Shown here piece after piece: positions 52,445-60,897 of a stretch of DNA of 64,000 nucleotides. The first letter of the stretch is position 1. Each line of letters opens with the position of its first letter. This DNA comes from Myxococcus terminator_A (GTDB lineage: Bacteria > Myxococcota > Myxococcia > Myxococcales > Myxococcaceae): contig JBLZWL010000038.1 of assembly GCA_049194865.1 (NCBI GenBank), positions 1 through 64,000 on the forward strand, given 5' to 3'. The notes beneath the pieces were generated by a model. The model ran no database searches. It saw only the letters and a program-made list of their open reading frames with translations, and had not been told where the DNA came from. A program made the position numbers and the translations under genes.

Positions 52445-53017
52445 TCATGCGCTCACGAACTCACGGGGTTCCAGGAAGCGGAGATGCGGGAAGGACTTCG
52501 ACTCCAGCACGCGCTTGACGTCCTCATGGACGAGGACCGCGCTGACGTTCTCCGCGAGCCTGAAGAGCTTGAGCCCGCGAGGCTTGTCACCGTCAATGGC
52601 CAGGTGGTCGATGCTCGCATCGATGAGGGTGGAGCTGTCTGGAGAATGGAAGACGGTCTCCGCGAGGTTCGCGGCCCTCACCAGCCCGATGACATTGAAG
52701 GCCTTGTATCCCCGGTGGGCGATGGTTCCATCCTCGCTCTGGATGACGGCGTCATAGACGTCGACGTTGTCCACCCCGGCCTCGAGCAGCGCCGCATGGA
52801 ACGCATTGCTCATGAGGGAGGCTGTATTGAAATAGTCCAGCAACTCCCCCCGCTCATTCCCTGGCCTGATGTCGGCGATGATGGGTTGCTCGGGCGGATG
52901 CTGGAAGGGCCTGCCCGCCCACCACCGATCTCGACTCCCCGGGTCCAGCGGGGGATAGATGAGCATCATGTCGTGGCTGCTCGACGCGAGGATGTAGTAT
53001 TTCGGGGGCGCTTGCAT
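52445..53017 (-). CDS. Imm11-family immunity protein
   Basis: A 190-residue cytoplasmic protein of the Imm11 (MXAN_0049/DUF1629) type: KYYIL start, WWAGRPF, PEQPIIADIR, AVIQSEDGTIAHRGYKAFNVIG and the late NVSAVLVHEDVKRVLE. Such proteins are immunity factors encoded next to polymorphic-toxin or T6SS nuclease genes. Its gene follows the AHH toxin gene by 9 bp, so it most likely protects the cell from that toxin; the pairing is inferred from position. Confidence 0.83.
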   Translation of the reverse strand: MQAPPKYYILASSSHDMMLIYPPLDPGSRDRWWAGRPFQHPPEQPIIADIRPGNERGELLDYFNTASLMSNAFHAALLEAGVDNVDVYDAVIQSEDGTIAHRGYKAFNVIGLVRAANLAETVFHSPDSSTLIDASIDHLAIDGDKPRGLKLFRLAENVSAVLVHEDVKRVLESKSFPHLRFLEPREFVSA

Positions 53018-53026
53018 TGTGATGGC

Positions 53027-54091
53027 TCAGAAAATCTGGGTGATACGGCCCTTGGCTCGGGTCTTGGGGATTCTTCCCAGATCTACCAGGGTATTGGCAT
53101 ACTCCTCGGTGAGGGAGTCTGTATACAGGGGAGGGCGCCAGACGGATTCCGTCAGCAATCCGCGGAGGTTCTGGGAGAGCGCATTCAAGCGTGCGGTGAG
53201 TCCCAGGGGAGGCGCGCATTTGTCCTGGTCCTTGCTGTTTTTTGCAAGAGGACAGGCCACGTTGGCCATCACATTGAGGCGTTCGCCAATCGCCTGGAGC
53301 ATGTCGCCCACCTTCTCTGAGTAGGCCTTGTGTCGCATGTGGAACTGCCTGCCGCCGGAGGCGTCGATCGCGGCGGCGACGTAGTCCTTTTTGAAGAACG
53401 TTGTCTGTTTGCCTATCTCTTTGTCCGGGCCTTTGAGGAGGGCCGCGAGTCCTGGACCCGTGGGCCAGAGTTTCTTGTTGGAGAGGGCATAGGGACTCGG
53501 CAACCAGACCCCGTTCTCCGCGGCGTTGACGTCATAGCCAACAGAGCGGCCGTCCTTGATTCGGCTCGTCATCCTGGGTGACTTGTAGTTCTTGATGGAG
53601 TTGTCATCCCCCATGAAGGGAACGACGGAGGAGCCCTTGAGCGACTCATTGCCTGGGATGAGGTGATGGGGGGCGTATTGGAGGTCGTATTCAAATGCGT
53701 CTTCGTGCGGGTTGTAGGTCTGCGTTCGCACGCGCTTGCTGGCTTGCTCGATGACGTCTCCCGTCTCGAAATGCAGGCTGACCGTGTCCGCTGGGGGCGG
53801 GATGTCCTCGGCGGACTTCATCTTCTTGCCCAGGACGCCTCCGTCCGTCTCCGGAATCAGGAAGAGCTTGCCCCCTCCGGGAGGGAGGTCCTTGGCGGCC
53901 TTCATCTTAGTGACCAATGCGCCTTCGCCCAGCAGCGGGACGGGGGTCTCCGCGTCATCGTCGGGTTCCTGCGGCAACATCTCCTGGGTGGGAAACGCGT
54001 CGCCCAGGGCGTGCCAGGGGCACGTCTTCTCGTCATGCACTTCCTTCGAGAAGAACTCCGAGACATCCGTCACCGCTTCACCAATCTCCAT
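53027..54091 (-). CDS. AHH-type nuclease toxin with T6SS-linked N-terminus
   Basis: A 354-residue effector. The first 130 residues are polar and acidic without signal peptide (repeat-like GALVTKMKAAKDLPP and GVLGKKMKSAEDIPP). From about 138 a domain of the AHH family (HNH-like nuclease) follows: APHHLIPGNE with H142-H143, then YDVNAAENGVWLP (D187, N193) and an H-x3-H region at HMRHKAY. The N-terminal direct repeat of about 15 residues may be a PAAR-linked adaptor. ATG at 54091 behind GGAGGAGG. Immunity gene follows directly; substrate DNA or RNA is not known. Confidence 0.78.
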   Translation of the reverse strand: MEIGEAVTDVSEFFSKEVHDEKTCPWHALGDAFPTQEMLPQEPDDDAETPVPLLGEGALVTKMKAAKDLPPGGGKLFLIPETDGGVLGKKMKSAEDIPPPADTVSLHFETGDVIEQASKRVRTQTYNPHEDAFEYDLQYAPHHLIPGNESLKGSSVVPFMGDDNSIKNYKSPRMTSRIKDGRSVGYDVNAAENGVWLPSPYALSNKKLWPTGPGLAALLKGPDKEIGKQTTFFKKDYVAAAIDASGGRQFHMRHKAYSEKVGDMLQAIGERLNVMANVACPLAKNSKDQDKCAPPLGLTARLNALSQNLRGLLTESVWRPPLYTDSLTEEYANTLVDLGRIPKTRAKGRITQIF

Positions 54092-54116
54092 GGTCCTCCT
54101 CCTTCTGGATTCCAGT

Positions 54117-55172
54117 TCAGGCGGGCAGCAGGAGCGCCGCCGCACGGGCCTCCAGGTCCGACGTGCTCCAGACCAGGGTGGGGCCCTTCACGAGCCCGGC
54201 GCGCAGGCGCTCCGCGGCCAGCACCAGCATCAGGGGCCCCAGCGCCGCGCCGGCGTCGCCCACGCAGTCCGCGGGATGTTCGATGCGATGCGCCTCCTGG
54301 AAGCGCTCCGCGTTTCGCAGGTAGGCCACGCCCCACTCCTTGGTCGGCAGGCTCTCGCCGTTGAAGCCCGCGAACACGCAGTGCACCTTGGGTGCGTTGC
54401 CCGGCATCCCCGCGAAGAGCGCTTGAACCGCGTGGGCCAGGCCGTCGCCAAGATAGGGCTCCTCGGAGTAGCGGTGCCCCTGCTCCGCGCCGACTCCGAT
54501 GCGGGTGATGCGCGCCAGGGGCACGAGACCGGAGCGGCGCGCGGCGACAGGGGTCGACAGGAGCAGGAAGCTCGCGGCCTCTCCTGGAATGAAGCCGTCC
54601 GTACCCCGGGGACGCAGTCTGTCCTCGGAGTCCAGCCCGGCCAGCCTCCGGGGATGGTTGAAGGTGTCCAGCCCGCCGACGATGACGGTGGAGGCCTGCC
54701 CCGTGGACAGCAGTCGCATCGCGTCGCGCAGGGCCATCAGGCCACCCGCGCCGCCGTGGCGGTACAGCCGGCTGTGGGCGACCTCGAGCCGCACTCCCGT
54801 CTGGCGGGCGAGCTGCTCCATCATCACCCGTGTGGAGGGGAGCTGAATCCCCCAGCGGTCCTCGGGGAGCGCCAGGAGCAGGGGCGCCGCGCCAGCGAGT
54901 CCCGCGCAGGCCTCCGCGAGGGCGTACGTGGACAACCGCAACATGCGAATCCAGGCGCTGGAGAGTCGTGTCCCGTCGACCTCCAGGGGAGGCAGGTAGT
55001 GCTCGGCGAGGAACGACGCCACCTGTCCGTCAAGGGCGCGGTTCAAGAGGCCCGACTCCGTGAACCGCACGAGCCCCGCGCGGACGGAGGTCTCCGTGGT
55101 GGGCACGTCGAGCCCCACCGGGGTGGTGGCTCCCAGCCCCACCACCTCCACGCCGGGGAGGGCGCCGCTCAC
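54117..55172 (-). CDS. Ketosynthase-like protein lacking the active-site cysteine, T6SS-associated
   Basis: A 351-residue thiolase-fold protein: start VEVVGLGATTPVG, a middle strand-turn HGGAGGLMALRDAMRLL and VGGLDTF, and a C-terminal CVGDAGAALGPLM with the G-D-x-G-A of beta-ketoacyl synthases. The position where active enzymes have (A/D)-C-S-S-G is HGGAGG here, so the nucleophile is missing and condensation activity is unlikely. A structural or chaperone-like role in type VI cargo handling is inferred from position between DUF2169 and toxin genes. GTG start overlaps the DUF2169 stop by 4 bp. Confidence 0.72.
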   Translation of the reverse strand: MSGALPGVEVVGLGATTPVGLDVPTTETSVRAGLVRFTESGLLNRALDGQVASFLAEHYLPPLEVDGTRLSSAWIRMLRLSTYALAEACAGLAGAAPLLLALPEDRWGIQLPSTRVMMEQLARQTGVRLEVAHSRLYRHGGAGGLMALRDAMRLLSTGQASTVIVGGLDTFNHPRRLAGLDSEDRLRPRGTDGFIPGEAASFLLLSTPVAARRSGLVPLARITRIGVGAEQGHRYSEEPYLGDGLAHAVQALFAGMPGNAPKVHCVFAGFNGESLPTKEWGVAYLRNAERFQEAHRIEHPADCVGDAGAALGPLMLVLAAERLRAGLVKGPTLVWSTSDLEARAAALLLPA

Positions 55173-56194
55173 GAGCGCACCCCCGTCATGCGCTTCACCG
55201 CCAGCGTCACCTTCTCGACCTTCAAGGCGCGCTTGTCGCAAGGCACGAAGCCTCGCCACGTCAACGAGAAGCGGTGCTGGTCCGCCTCCAGGAGCAGCGT
55301 TTCAAGATGCAGGCGCGGCTGCTCCTCCTTGCCGGCGATGCGCACCGAGGTCTCCAGAGCTATCTCGGGAAGGTTGAAGCGCTGCACGCCTTCGGGTGCC
55401 GCGTTGATGAGCTCCACGGGCTCGCCGCCCTTCAGCCAGGTCGGGTAGATCTGCCCCTCGGGGGCGGCCTGGAAGAAGCGCGTGTCGAAGTCTCGCGGGA
55501 AATAGGGCGCGCGATGTTTCTTCCAGGCTTCGTCATACGTCCCCGCGAGGCCCATGCGCGGCTGCCAGGAGGGCGCGACGAAGCCGACTCCGTGAGGCGG
55601 TGTCTTGTCGGACAGGCTGGTGAGGGGAAAGCCAGGGTGTGTGAGATTGGGCAGCGGTGTGCCGTTCATCTCCTTGACCGCGCGCTGCCCCCGGAAGCCC
55701 ACACCCACGGGGTTTCGCATCTCGGCGAGGAAGCTCTGGGGGCCCGTCTGCTGTCGGCCTCCGTAGGCTCGCTCCCACGTCAACGGCACCCGCGTCGTCG
55801 GAATGGGCGCGGTGGGCGATGCCCCCAGGAGGCCCGCCTTCCAGGTCCTGTCTCCGTGGACCTGCACCTGCTTCTTGAGCGTGCCCACGGAGAGGGACAG
55901 GCCAAAGTCCGTCGTGGGACGTCCCTTGGGCGCATGGGCGTCTCCCACGAGGACGACGTCCGTGCCGCGCTTCATGAGGTGTGATTCGCCCGCGTACTTG
56001 AGGCTGGACTCCCCAGGGGCGCCCCAGTGCTCATCCACGTGCGCGACGGCCTGCTGTGCCTCGGCGACGTGGAGCCCGCTGGCGGTCATGGTGAAGGTCG
56101 CCTTGAGGACCACGTACAGCGTGTCCACGCCCTTCTCGTCTGGAAACAGGTAGATCGCCGGCGCGAAGGGCGTGGTGTTCTGGAGTTGCAGCAT
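55169..56194 (-). CDS. DUF2169 family T6SS-associated protein
   Basis: A 341-residue protein of the DUF2169 family, the proposed adaptors or chaperones for type VI secretion cargo: TTPFAPAIYLF start, LYVVLKATFT, SHLMKRGTDVVLVGDAHAP, VPLTWERAYGG, and WKKHRAPYFPRDFDTRFF. No signal peptide or membrane helix is present. Start ATG at 56194, behind AGGAGA. It overlaps the next gene by 4 bp and lies 26 bp after the HEAT protein, so it is in the middle of the effector operon. Confidence 0.88.
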   Translation of the reverse strand: MLQLQNTTPFAPAIYLFPDEKGVDTLYVVLKATFTMTASGLHVAEAQQAVAHVDEHWGAPGESSLKYAGESHLMKRGTDVVLVGDAHAPKGRPTTDFGLSLSVGTLKKQVQVHGDRTWKAGLLGASPTAPIPTTRVPLTWERAYGGRQQTGPQSFLAEMRNPVGVGFRGQRAVKEMNGTPLPNLTHPGFPLTSLSDKTPPHGVGFVAPSWQPRMGLAGTYDEAWKKHRAPYFPRDFDTRFFQAAPEGQIYPTWLKGGEPVELINAAPEGVQRFNLPEIALETSVRIAGKEEQPRLHLETLLLEADQHRFSLTWRGFVPCDKRALKVEKVTLAVKRMTGVRS

Positions 56195-56219
56195 GGCGGT
56201 GTTCTCCTGGCTGACATGC

Positions 56220-57518
56220 TCAGCGCGCCGTGAATCGCTGGTGGCCCGCCACGCCCGTGGCCAGGACCGCGGCTTGTCGTGCCGCCCAGGTGCGTGTGTC
56301 GAAGCGCACGGCGCCCCGGGTCTGGAGCGCCAGCTCGAGCGCGAGCTGCTCGCGCCCGCGCATGGGCTCGGTGGAGAGGGCCTTCCACACGACCTCGGGG
56401 GAACGGGGCTGGCCACGGAGGTAGCGCGTCCTCGGCGCGAAGAGGTCCTTCTCCTTCATCCACCAGCGAGCGACGGCGGCGGTGTCCGGCAAGGGCAGGG
56501 TGGCTTCGGGGGCGGGGACGAGGTCCGCGTCCAGGTCGTCCTCCTCGAAGGGCGGGAGGCCGTTCTCCTCGTCGACCTGGGTGGGCCGCGCGAAGGCGCC
56601 CTCCAACCGCAGCCCCGTCACGCGACAGAAGGCCTCCCCCGCGAGGCGCGCCATCCGGTCGTGCTTCATGGCCTCCAGGCAGAGCTCCGCGGCGTGGCGC
56701 CAGCCGGAGTGACCCAGTGACCACAGGGCCGCTGACTCCAAGGCGGGGACGGCCAGCGCATCGGCCATCCGCGCGACGTCTTCGGCCTGTCCCCCCGCCG
56801 CCAGCACCGCCAGGACCCGCGCGGCCTCGGGGGCCGTGCTTGCGACGGGCTTGCGGAGGGCTTGGAGCGCGGCGGGATATCCCAGGACCCACGCCGTCTC
56901 CCCAGCGGTGATGCGCACCCCGGGGTCTGGCGACGAGAGGGCCGACTCCAGCAACGTGCGCGCCGCGGGAGTGTCTTCACGGAGGGACTTCAGGGCCGCT
57001 GACTTGATATCGGCGGACTCGCTCCGGAGCAGCGGCAACAAGGCGTCGGACCCCAGCGCTTCGCCACGAAGGCTCAGGAGGCGTACCGCCGCGGCCTGGA
57101 GGCTGGGGACGGCGTGTAGCTCACGGCGTCGAAGGAAGCTGGAGAGCTCCGCGTTGGGGGCCAGTCTCAGGGCCCGGAAGATGGCGGTTCGGCGCGGACC
57201 GGGTTCCTCCAAGAAGAACGGGAGGAGCCACTCCAGGGGCGCGCCCGTCCTCATCAGGGCGAGGGCCGCGACGAAGACCTCCTCGGGTCTGGCGCTCTCC
57301 AGCCAAGGCATCAGGAGGCGCTCAGGGGCCTCCGGGCCCGCGCAGGCCAGCCCGTCCAGATGTGCCTTCAACCGTGCCTCGGGCCCGGCCGCCACCTCAC
57401 GCAAGCAATAGTCCGGGGAGCGGCAGGCCCGCTGCCACTGATTGGCGAGGAAGGCAGCCTCCTCCAGGTGCTCCTCCACGATGTCCCACATGACGGGGCA
57501 TCGGCGTGGAGCCGCCAT
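56220..57518 (-). CDS. TIGR02270-type HEAT-repeat protein of T6SS cluster
   Basis: A 432-residue protein with a C-rich, W-rich start (WDIVEEHLEEAAFLANQW) and then about eight HEAT-like helix pairs (ALALMRTGAPLEWLLPFF, RRTAIFRALRLAP, SADIKSAALKSLRED, GWRHAAELCLEAM) and a distinct C-terminal part. It matches the TIGR02270 family known from M. xanthus, which sits in type VI clusters; its role is not defined, but HEAT proteins usually mediate binding. Start ATG at 57518 overlaps the preceding TGA by one base. Confidence 0.85.
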   Translation of the reverse strand: MAAPRRCPVMWDIVEEHLEEAAFLANQWQRACRSPDYCLREVAAGPEARLKAHLDGLACAGPEAPERLLMPWLESARPEEVFVAALALMRTGAPLEWLLPFFLEEPGPRRTAIFRALRLAPNAELSSFLRRRELHAVPSLQAAAVRLLSLRGEALGSDALLPLLRSESADIKSAALKSLREDTPAARTLLESALSSPDPGVRITAGETAWVLGYPAALQALRKPVASTAPEAARVLAVLAAGGQAEDVARMADALAVPALESAALWSLGHSGWRHAAELCLEAMKHDRMARLAGEAFCRVTGLRLEGAFARPTQVDEENGLPPFEEDDLDADLVPAPEATLPLPDTAAVARWWMKEKDLFAPRTRYLRGQPRSPEVVWKALSTEPMRGREQLALELALQTRGAVRFDTRTWAARQAAVLATGVAGHQRFTAR

Positions 57519-58030
57519 CAATTCACCTTCACCGCGGCGCCCTTGATTCGCTGGACGCCCGAGGAGTGCGACTCGATGTGGGTGCCTCGGATGACGACCC
57601 GTCCATTCCGACGCAAGGTGATGCTGGCCTCGCCGCAGAGCAGCACGATTTCGTCCTGGCCTTCCAGGACGATGCGCTGGCCATCCACGCTGGCGGTGAC
57701 GGGCAGCGCGGGGGCCTTGGCTTCCACCGAGCGAAGGAGGCTCTTCCTCGGCTCGAGCAGTCCCATGAGGATGGGGCGACCTGGCTGCCCTCCCTCGAAG
57801 GTGAGGAGGACCTCCGTCTGGAGCGCCACCTCCTCCAGGTTCGTCGTGCTCACGCCCGCAAGCACGCGAGCGGGAACCGGACCCGAGGGATTGTCCTCGA
57901 AGTCCACCAGGGGGAGGCCCTCCTCCGACATCCCCGTGAAGCGTCCCACGCGGGGGGTCGAAAAGAGCGCCGAAGACGGGCGAAGGATGACGACTTCCGC
58001 GGGGGCCGCGGACGCGTTTCGACGCTTCAT
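57518..58030 (-). CDS. DUF6484 domain protein, T6SS-associated
   Basis: A 170-residue protein matching the DUF6484 type: GRFTGMSEEGLPLVDF, PARVLAGVS, VLLTFEGGQPGRPILMGLL, and a beta-rich end (GQDEIVLLCGEASITLRRNG) like the gp5/VgrG needle repeats. It is the first gene of the effector operon and its product may link the spike to cargo; function is inferred from family context. The upstream gap to the divergent DUF3616 gene is about 200 bp, so the operon promoter must lie there. Confidence 0.78.
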   Translation of the reverse strand: MKRRNASAAPAEVVILRPSSALFSTPRVGRFTGMSEEGLPLVDFEDNPSGPVPARVLAGVSTTNLEEVALQTEVLLTFEGGQPGRPILMGLLEPRKSLLRSVEAKAPALPVTASVDGQRIVLEGQDEIVLLCGEASITLRRNGRVVIRGTHIESHSSGVQRIKGAAVKVN

Positions 58031-58233
58031 GCCGAGGGGCTCCTGGGCGTCAATGAATCACCAGTGCAACTCTTGAACTGATGGAACCGCACGACAGCCT
58101 ATCGGACTCACTCCAGGCGGAACAGGAAAAACCTCTCGAAGCGAATGTTTTCAGGGTGGCGGGAGTCTCGCAGGCCACATTTCCCACGGGAGGACTTCCC
58201 GGATGCGGGGGGCGTGGCGAGATCTGGGGGTCT

Positions 58234-59256
58234 ATGAGGCTGGCCTCCATCATCGTGGGAATCGGTATCGCGGGCTGTGCGGCCCGGGGCGTCCAGGCAG
58301 GACCGGAGAGCGTTCCGGCCGAAGGAGGCTCCGGTCGCGATGTCCTCGTCTTCGAGGGCATGTGTGACGCCTCCGGCGCGGTGGCGCTGGGCGGCTCCTT
58401 GTTTGTCGTGGGCGACGACGAGGACAACATCCTCCGCGTCTACGATGCGCGGCGCGGCGGCGCCCCGGTGCGCGGCGTGGACCTGTCACCGGAGCTGGAG
58501 CTGCCAGCCCACAAGAAGAAGGCCCCGGAGGCGGACATCGAGGCGGCCACGGGCCTGGGCTCGTACTCCTTCTGGCTCACCTCGCACGGTCGCAACAGCT
58601 CCGGGAAGAAGGCGCCCAGCCGGCTGCGCTTCTTCGCCACCGAGGAGGCGGCGGGGCTGCCCAAGCTCGTGGGGCGGCCCTACACGCAGCTGCTGGATGA
58701 CCTGCTCGCGGCGCCCCAGCTCGGCGCGTTCCGCCTCGCGGATGCCGAGGGCCTGGCCCCCAAGGCGCCCGGTGGACTCAACATCGAGGGCATGACGGCG
58801 ATGGCGGATGGCGCGTCCATCCTCATCGGCTTTCGCAGCCCCGTGCCGCGGGGCAAGGCGCTGCTCGTCCCGCTCCTCAACCCGAAGGAGATGGTGCTGG
58901 AGGGCGCTTCAGCGCGCGTGGGCGAGCCCCGGCTGGTGGACCTGGGGGGCATGGGCGTGCGCTCCCTGTCCTGGTGGCGCGGGCGCTATCTCATCATCAG
59001 CGGCGGCACGGATGGCGGAGGCACCTCGCACCTGTTCACCTGGGCCGGTGGAGACGATGCGCCCGTCCTCGTGAGCGACGTCAACCTGGCGGGCTTCAAC
59101 CCGGAGGCCTTCTTCACGCCCGAGGACGCGGAGGAGATCCTGCTGCTCAGCGACGACGGCGCGATGCCGCTCGACGGCGTGGCATGCAAGAAGCTCAAGG
59201 ACCCCGCGCGCAAGCGCTTCCGTGGCATCTGGGTGCGTCCCCGAGAACAGGGCTGA
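58234..59256 (+). CDS. DUF3616 family lipoprotein
   Basis: A 340-residue lipoprotein with lipobox IAGC (Cys 15); start at ATG 58234 behind GGGGG. The mature part is a beta-propeller-like domain of the DUF3616 type: FEGMCDASGAVALG start, LFVVGDDEDNILRVYD, IEAATGLGSYSFWLTSHGRNS, NIEGMTAMADGASILIGFRSP and FNPEAFFTP. Members are thought to be Ca2+-binding secreted esterase-like proteins, but activity is unproven. It diverges from the T6SS effector operon. Confidence 0.8.
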   Translation: MRLASIIVGIGIAGCAARGVQAGPESVPAEGGSGRDVLVFEGMCDASGAVALGGSLFVVGDDEDNILRVYDARRGGAPVRGVDLSPELELPAHKKKAPEADIEAATGLGSYSFWLTSHGRNSSGKKAPSRLRFFATEEAAGLPKLVGRPYTQLLDDLLAAPQLGAFRLADAEGLAPKAPGGLNIEGMTAMADGASILIGFRSPVPRGKALLVPLLNPKEMVLEGASARVGEPRLVDLGGMGVRSLSWWRGRYLIISGGTDGGGTSHLFTWAGGDDAPVLVSDVNLAGFNPEAFFTPEDAEEILLLSDDGAMPLDGVACKKLKDPARKRFRGIWVRPREQG

Positions 59257-59329
59257 CGAGCGCCCGCCGTCATTGACGGGGCCACGGCGGCCTCGCGAGA
59301 ATCATCGCTTTTCCGCCGTGGAGTCTTTC

Positions 59330-59989
59330 GTGAATCGTGTCTCGGGTCTGCTGGCGTTGCTCTGCGTCTGTGTCTCGTCGGCCGCGCTCGCGCAGCGCAA
59401 GGAGCTCACCCCCGCCACGCCGGAGGCGACGTGTGAGCTCACTCCCGCGCTGCGCCTCACCATGCTGGGCGGCGGCTCTTTCGACCTCAAGGAGCCGGCC
59501 CTCTATTCCTTCTCGCGCTCGCGCAGCAATGTGCAGGTGTTCGTCTCCCAGCCGGAGGGCGCGACGGAGCCTCGGCTCGAAGCGGTGGGCTTCTGGCACC
59601 TGAAGTCGGACTGTCTCATCTCCGTCGACGCCAAGGGGGTCCAGTACGGCTCGAAGCTGGACTGCGAGGACGCGGAGATCGAGGCGAAGGTGAACGGCTC
59701 GGAGGTCACCATCCAGACGCCCGAAAAGGACGTCTTCAAGGTGACCTGGCCGTCGAAGGAGAGCTCCTCGCTGGGGCTGCGCATCACCCTCGTCGCCGAG
59801 GGCAACTTCCGGCGCGTGTTCGGCAGCCTGTGTGGGGAGTACAAGAATCCCCCCGCCGAGGTGCCCGGCAAGGAGAGTGAGCTGCGCACGCTCAAGCGAC
59901 GCTCGGTGGTGGGCCCGGACCTCAAGTACCGCGACCACAGCATCTTCTACAAGTTGGAGGAGGCCCAGAAGCGCGCCCGTGGAGAGTAG
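59330..59989 (+). CDS. Secreted hypothetical protein
   Basis: A 219-residue protein with signal peptide (NRVSGLLALLCVCVSSAALA, cleavage near AQR). The mature part is beta-rich with three or four Cys (ATCELT, LKSDCL, DCEDAE, SLCGEY) and a charged helical tail. I do not recognise the family. GTG at 59330 with GGAG 7 bp in front is the best start; an alternative GTG lies 12 bp upstream. Its gene lies 73 bp after DUF3616 and could be cotranscribed. Confidence 0.6.
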   Translation: MNRVSGLLALLCVCVSSAALAQRKELTPATPEATCELTPALRLTMLGGGSFDLKEPALYSFSRSRSNVQVFVSQPEGATEPRLEAVGFWHLKSDCLISVDAKGVQYGSKLDCEDAEIEAKVNGSEVTIQTPEKDVFKVTWPSKESSSLGLRITLVAEGNFRRVFGSLCGEYKNPPAEVPGKESELRTLKRRSVVGPDLKYRDHSIFYKLEEAQKRARGE

Positions 59990-60046
59990 CGGCCAACGTG
60001 GGGCCCGGCTGGCGGACACGTCAATCGCGTGTAGGCTGTCGGGCTC

Positions 60047-60811
60047 ATGCAGCTCGCCATTCCGCATGCACCTCGAAAGGTGCGACTGACGCAGGTCCCC
60101 GGCGCGATGGGGCGCCTCGCGCGTGATGCAGTGCTCGGGCTCGCCTTCATGGCGTTGCTCGGCGCCGGGGCCACCTGGGCGGGTCGCTTCTTCGTGGAGG
60201 AGCACGGCTTCAACGCGCGGGCCGAGGAGGTCGACGGCGCGCTGGTGGCCACGCGGCTGCCGCCGACGGAGAAGCGCGACGGCGCCGAGGGCTCGCTCGA
60301 GGTCCTCTACACCTTCGAGAACGTGGAGCACTCCGTGTCGAACGTCCGCACCTTCGCGGAGTACGCGGAGGGGCTGGGGCACGGCGCGGTGGTGAAGCTG
60401 CTGGTGGACCCCGCCGCGCCGGGCCTTCCCCGTGAGGCGCGCTTCGCCCGGGCGCAGGCGTCGCGCAGGGGGTGGCTGCCCTTCGGTCTGGCGTTGGGGG
60501 CGCTCGGGGCGGTGGCCATGTTCACCCGCGAGGCGCGGAGGCTGGTGCGCTCGGAGGTGGAGCCCTTGCGGCTGGGCGCGCTGGTGTGGCTGACGCCGGA
60601 TGCGCCCCTGCCGGAGGCTCGGGGAGAGGTGGTGTTCCCCGCGCACTACTTCCGGCAGGACGTGAAGATGGAGGTCCGCGCGCGGGTGCGTCCGGGCCGG
60701 GCGCCGGTGCGCAACGGGACGAAGGTGCTCGCGGCGGTGGTGCCCCGGGAGCCCGGCTGGGCCCGGGTCATCGACCAGGACCTGGCGGGAGTATTGGGCT
60801 GGCTGCGCTGA
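60047..60811 (+). CDS. DUF3592-like membrane protein
   Basis: A 254-residue protein with a helix near 25-45, a beta-rich extracytoplasmic domain (EVLYTFENVEHSVSNVRTF, VVKLLVDPAAPG) and a second helix near 143-160; this matches the DUF3592 pattern of a membrane protein with a short outside domain. The remaining C-terminal 90 residues are soluble and unassigned. Function is unknown. It stands alone between two hypothetical or peptidoglycan genes. Confidence 0.65.
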   Translation: MQLAIPHAPRKVRLTQVPGAMGRLARDAVLGLAFMALLGAGATWAGRFFVEEHGFNARAEEVDGALVATRLPPTEKRDGAEGSLEVLYTFENVEHSVSNVRTFAEYAEGLGHGAVVKLLVDPAAPGLPREARFARAQASRRGWLPFGLALGALGAVAMFTREARRLVRSEVEPLRLGALVWLTPDAPLPEARGEVVFPAHYFRQDVKMEVRARVRPGRAPVRNGTKVLAAVVPREPGWARVIDQDLAGVLGWLR

Positions 60812-60897
60812 GCCGGTGGGGCGGGGGCTGAAAAGTTGCCGGTGACGTGGGGCCGTGTGACACACGCCTGTAGCTCCCAGTTCGCCGGAGGTTCTTC

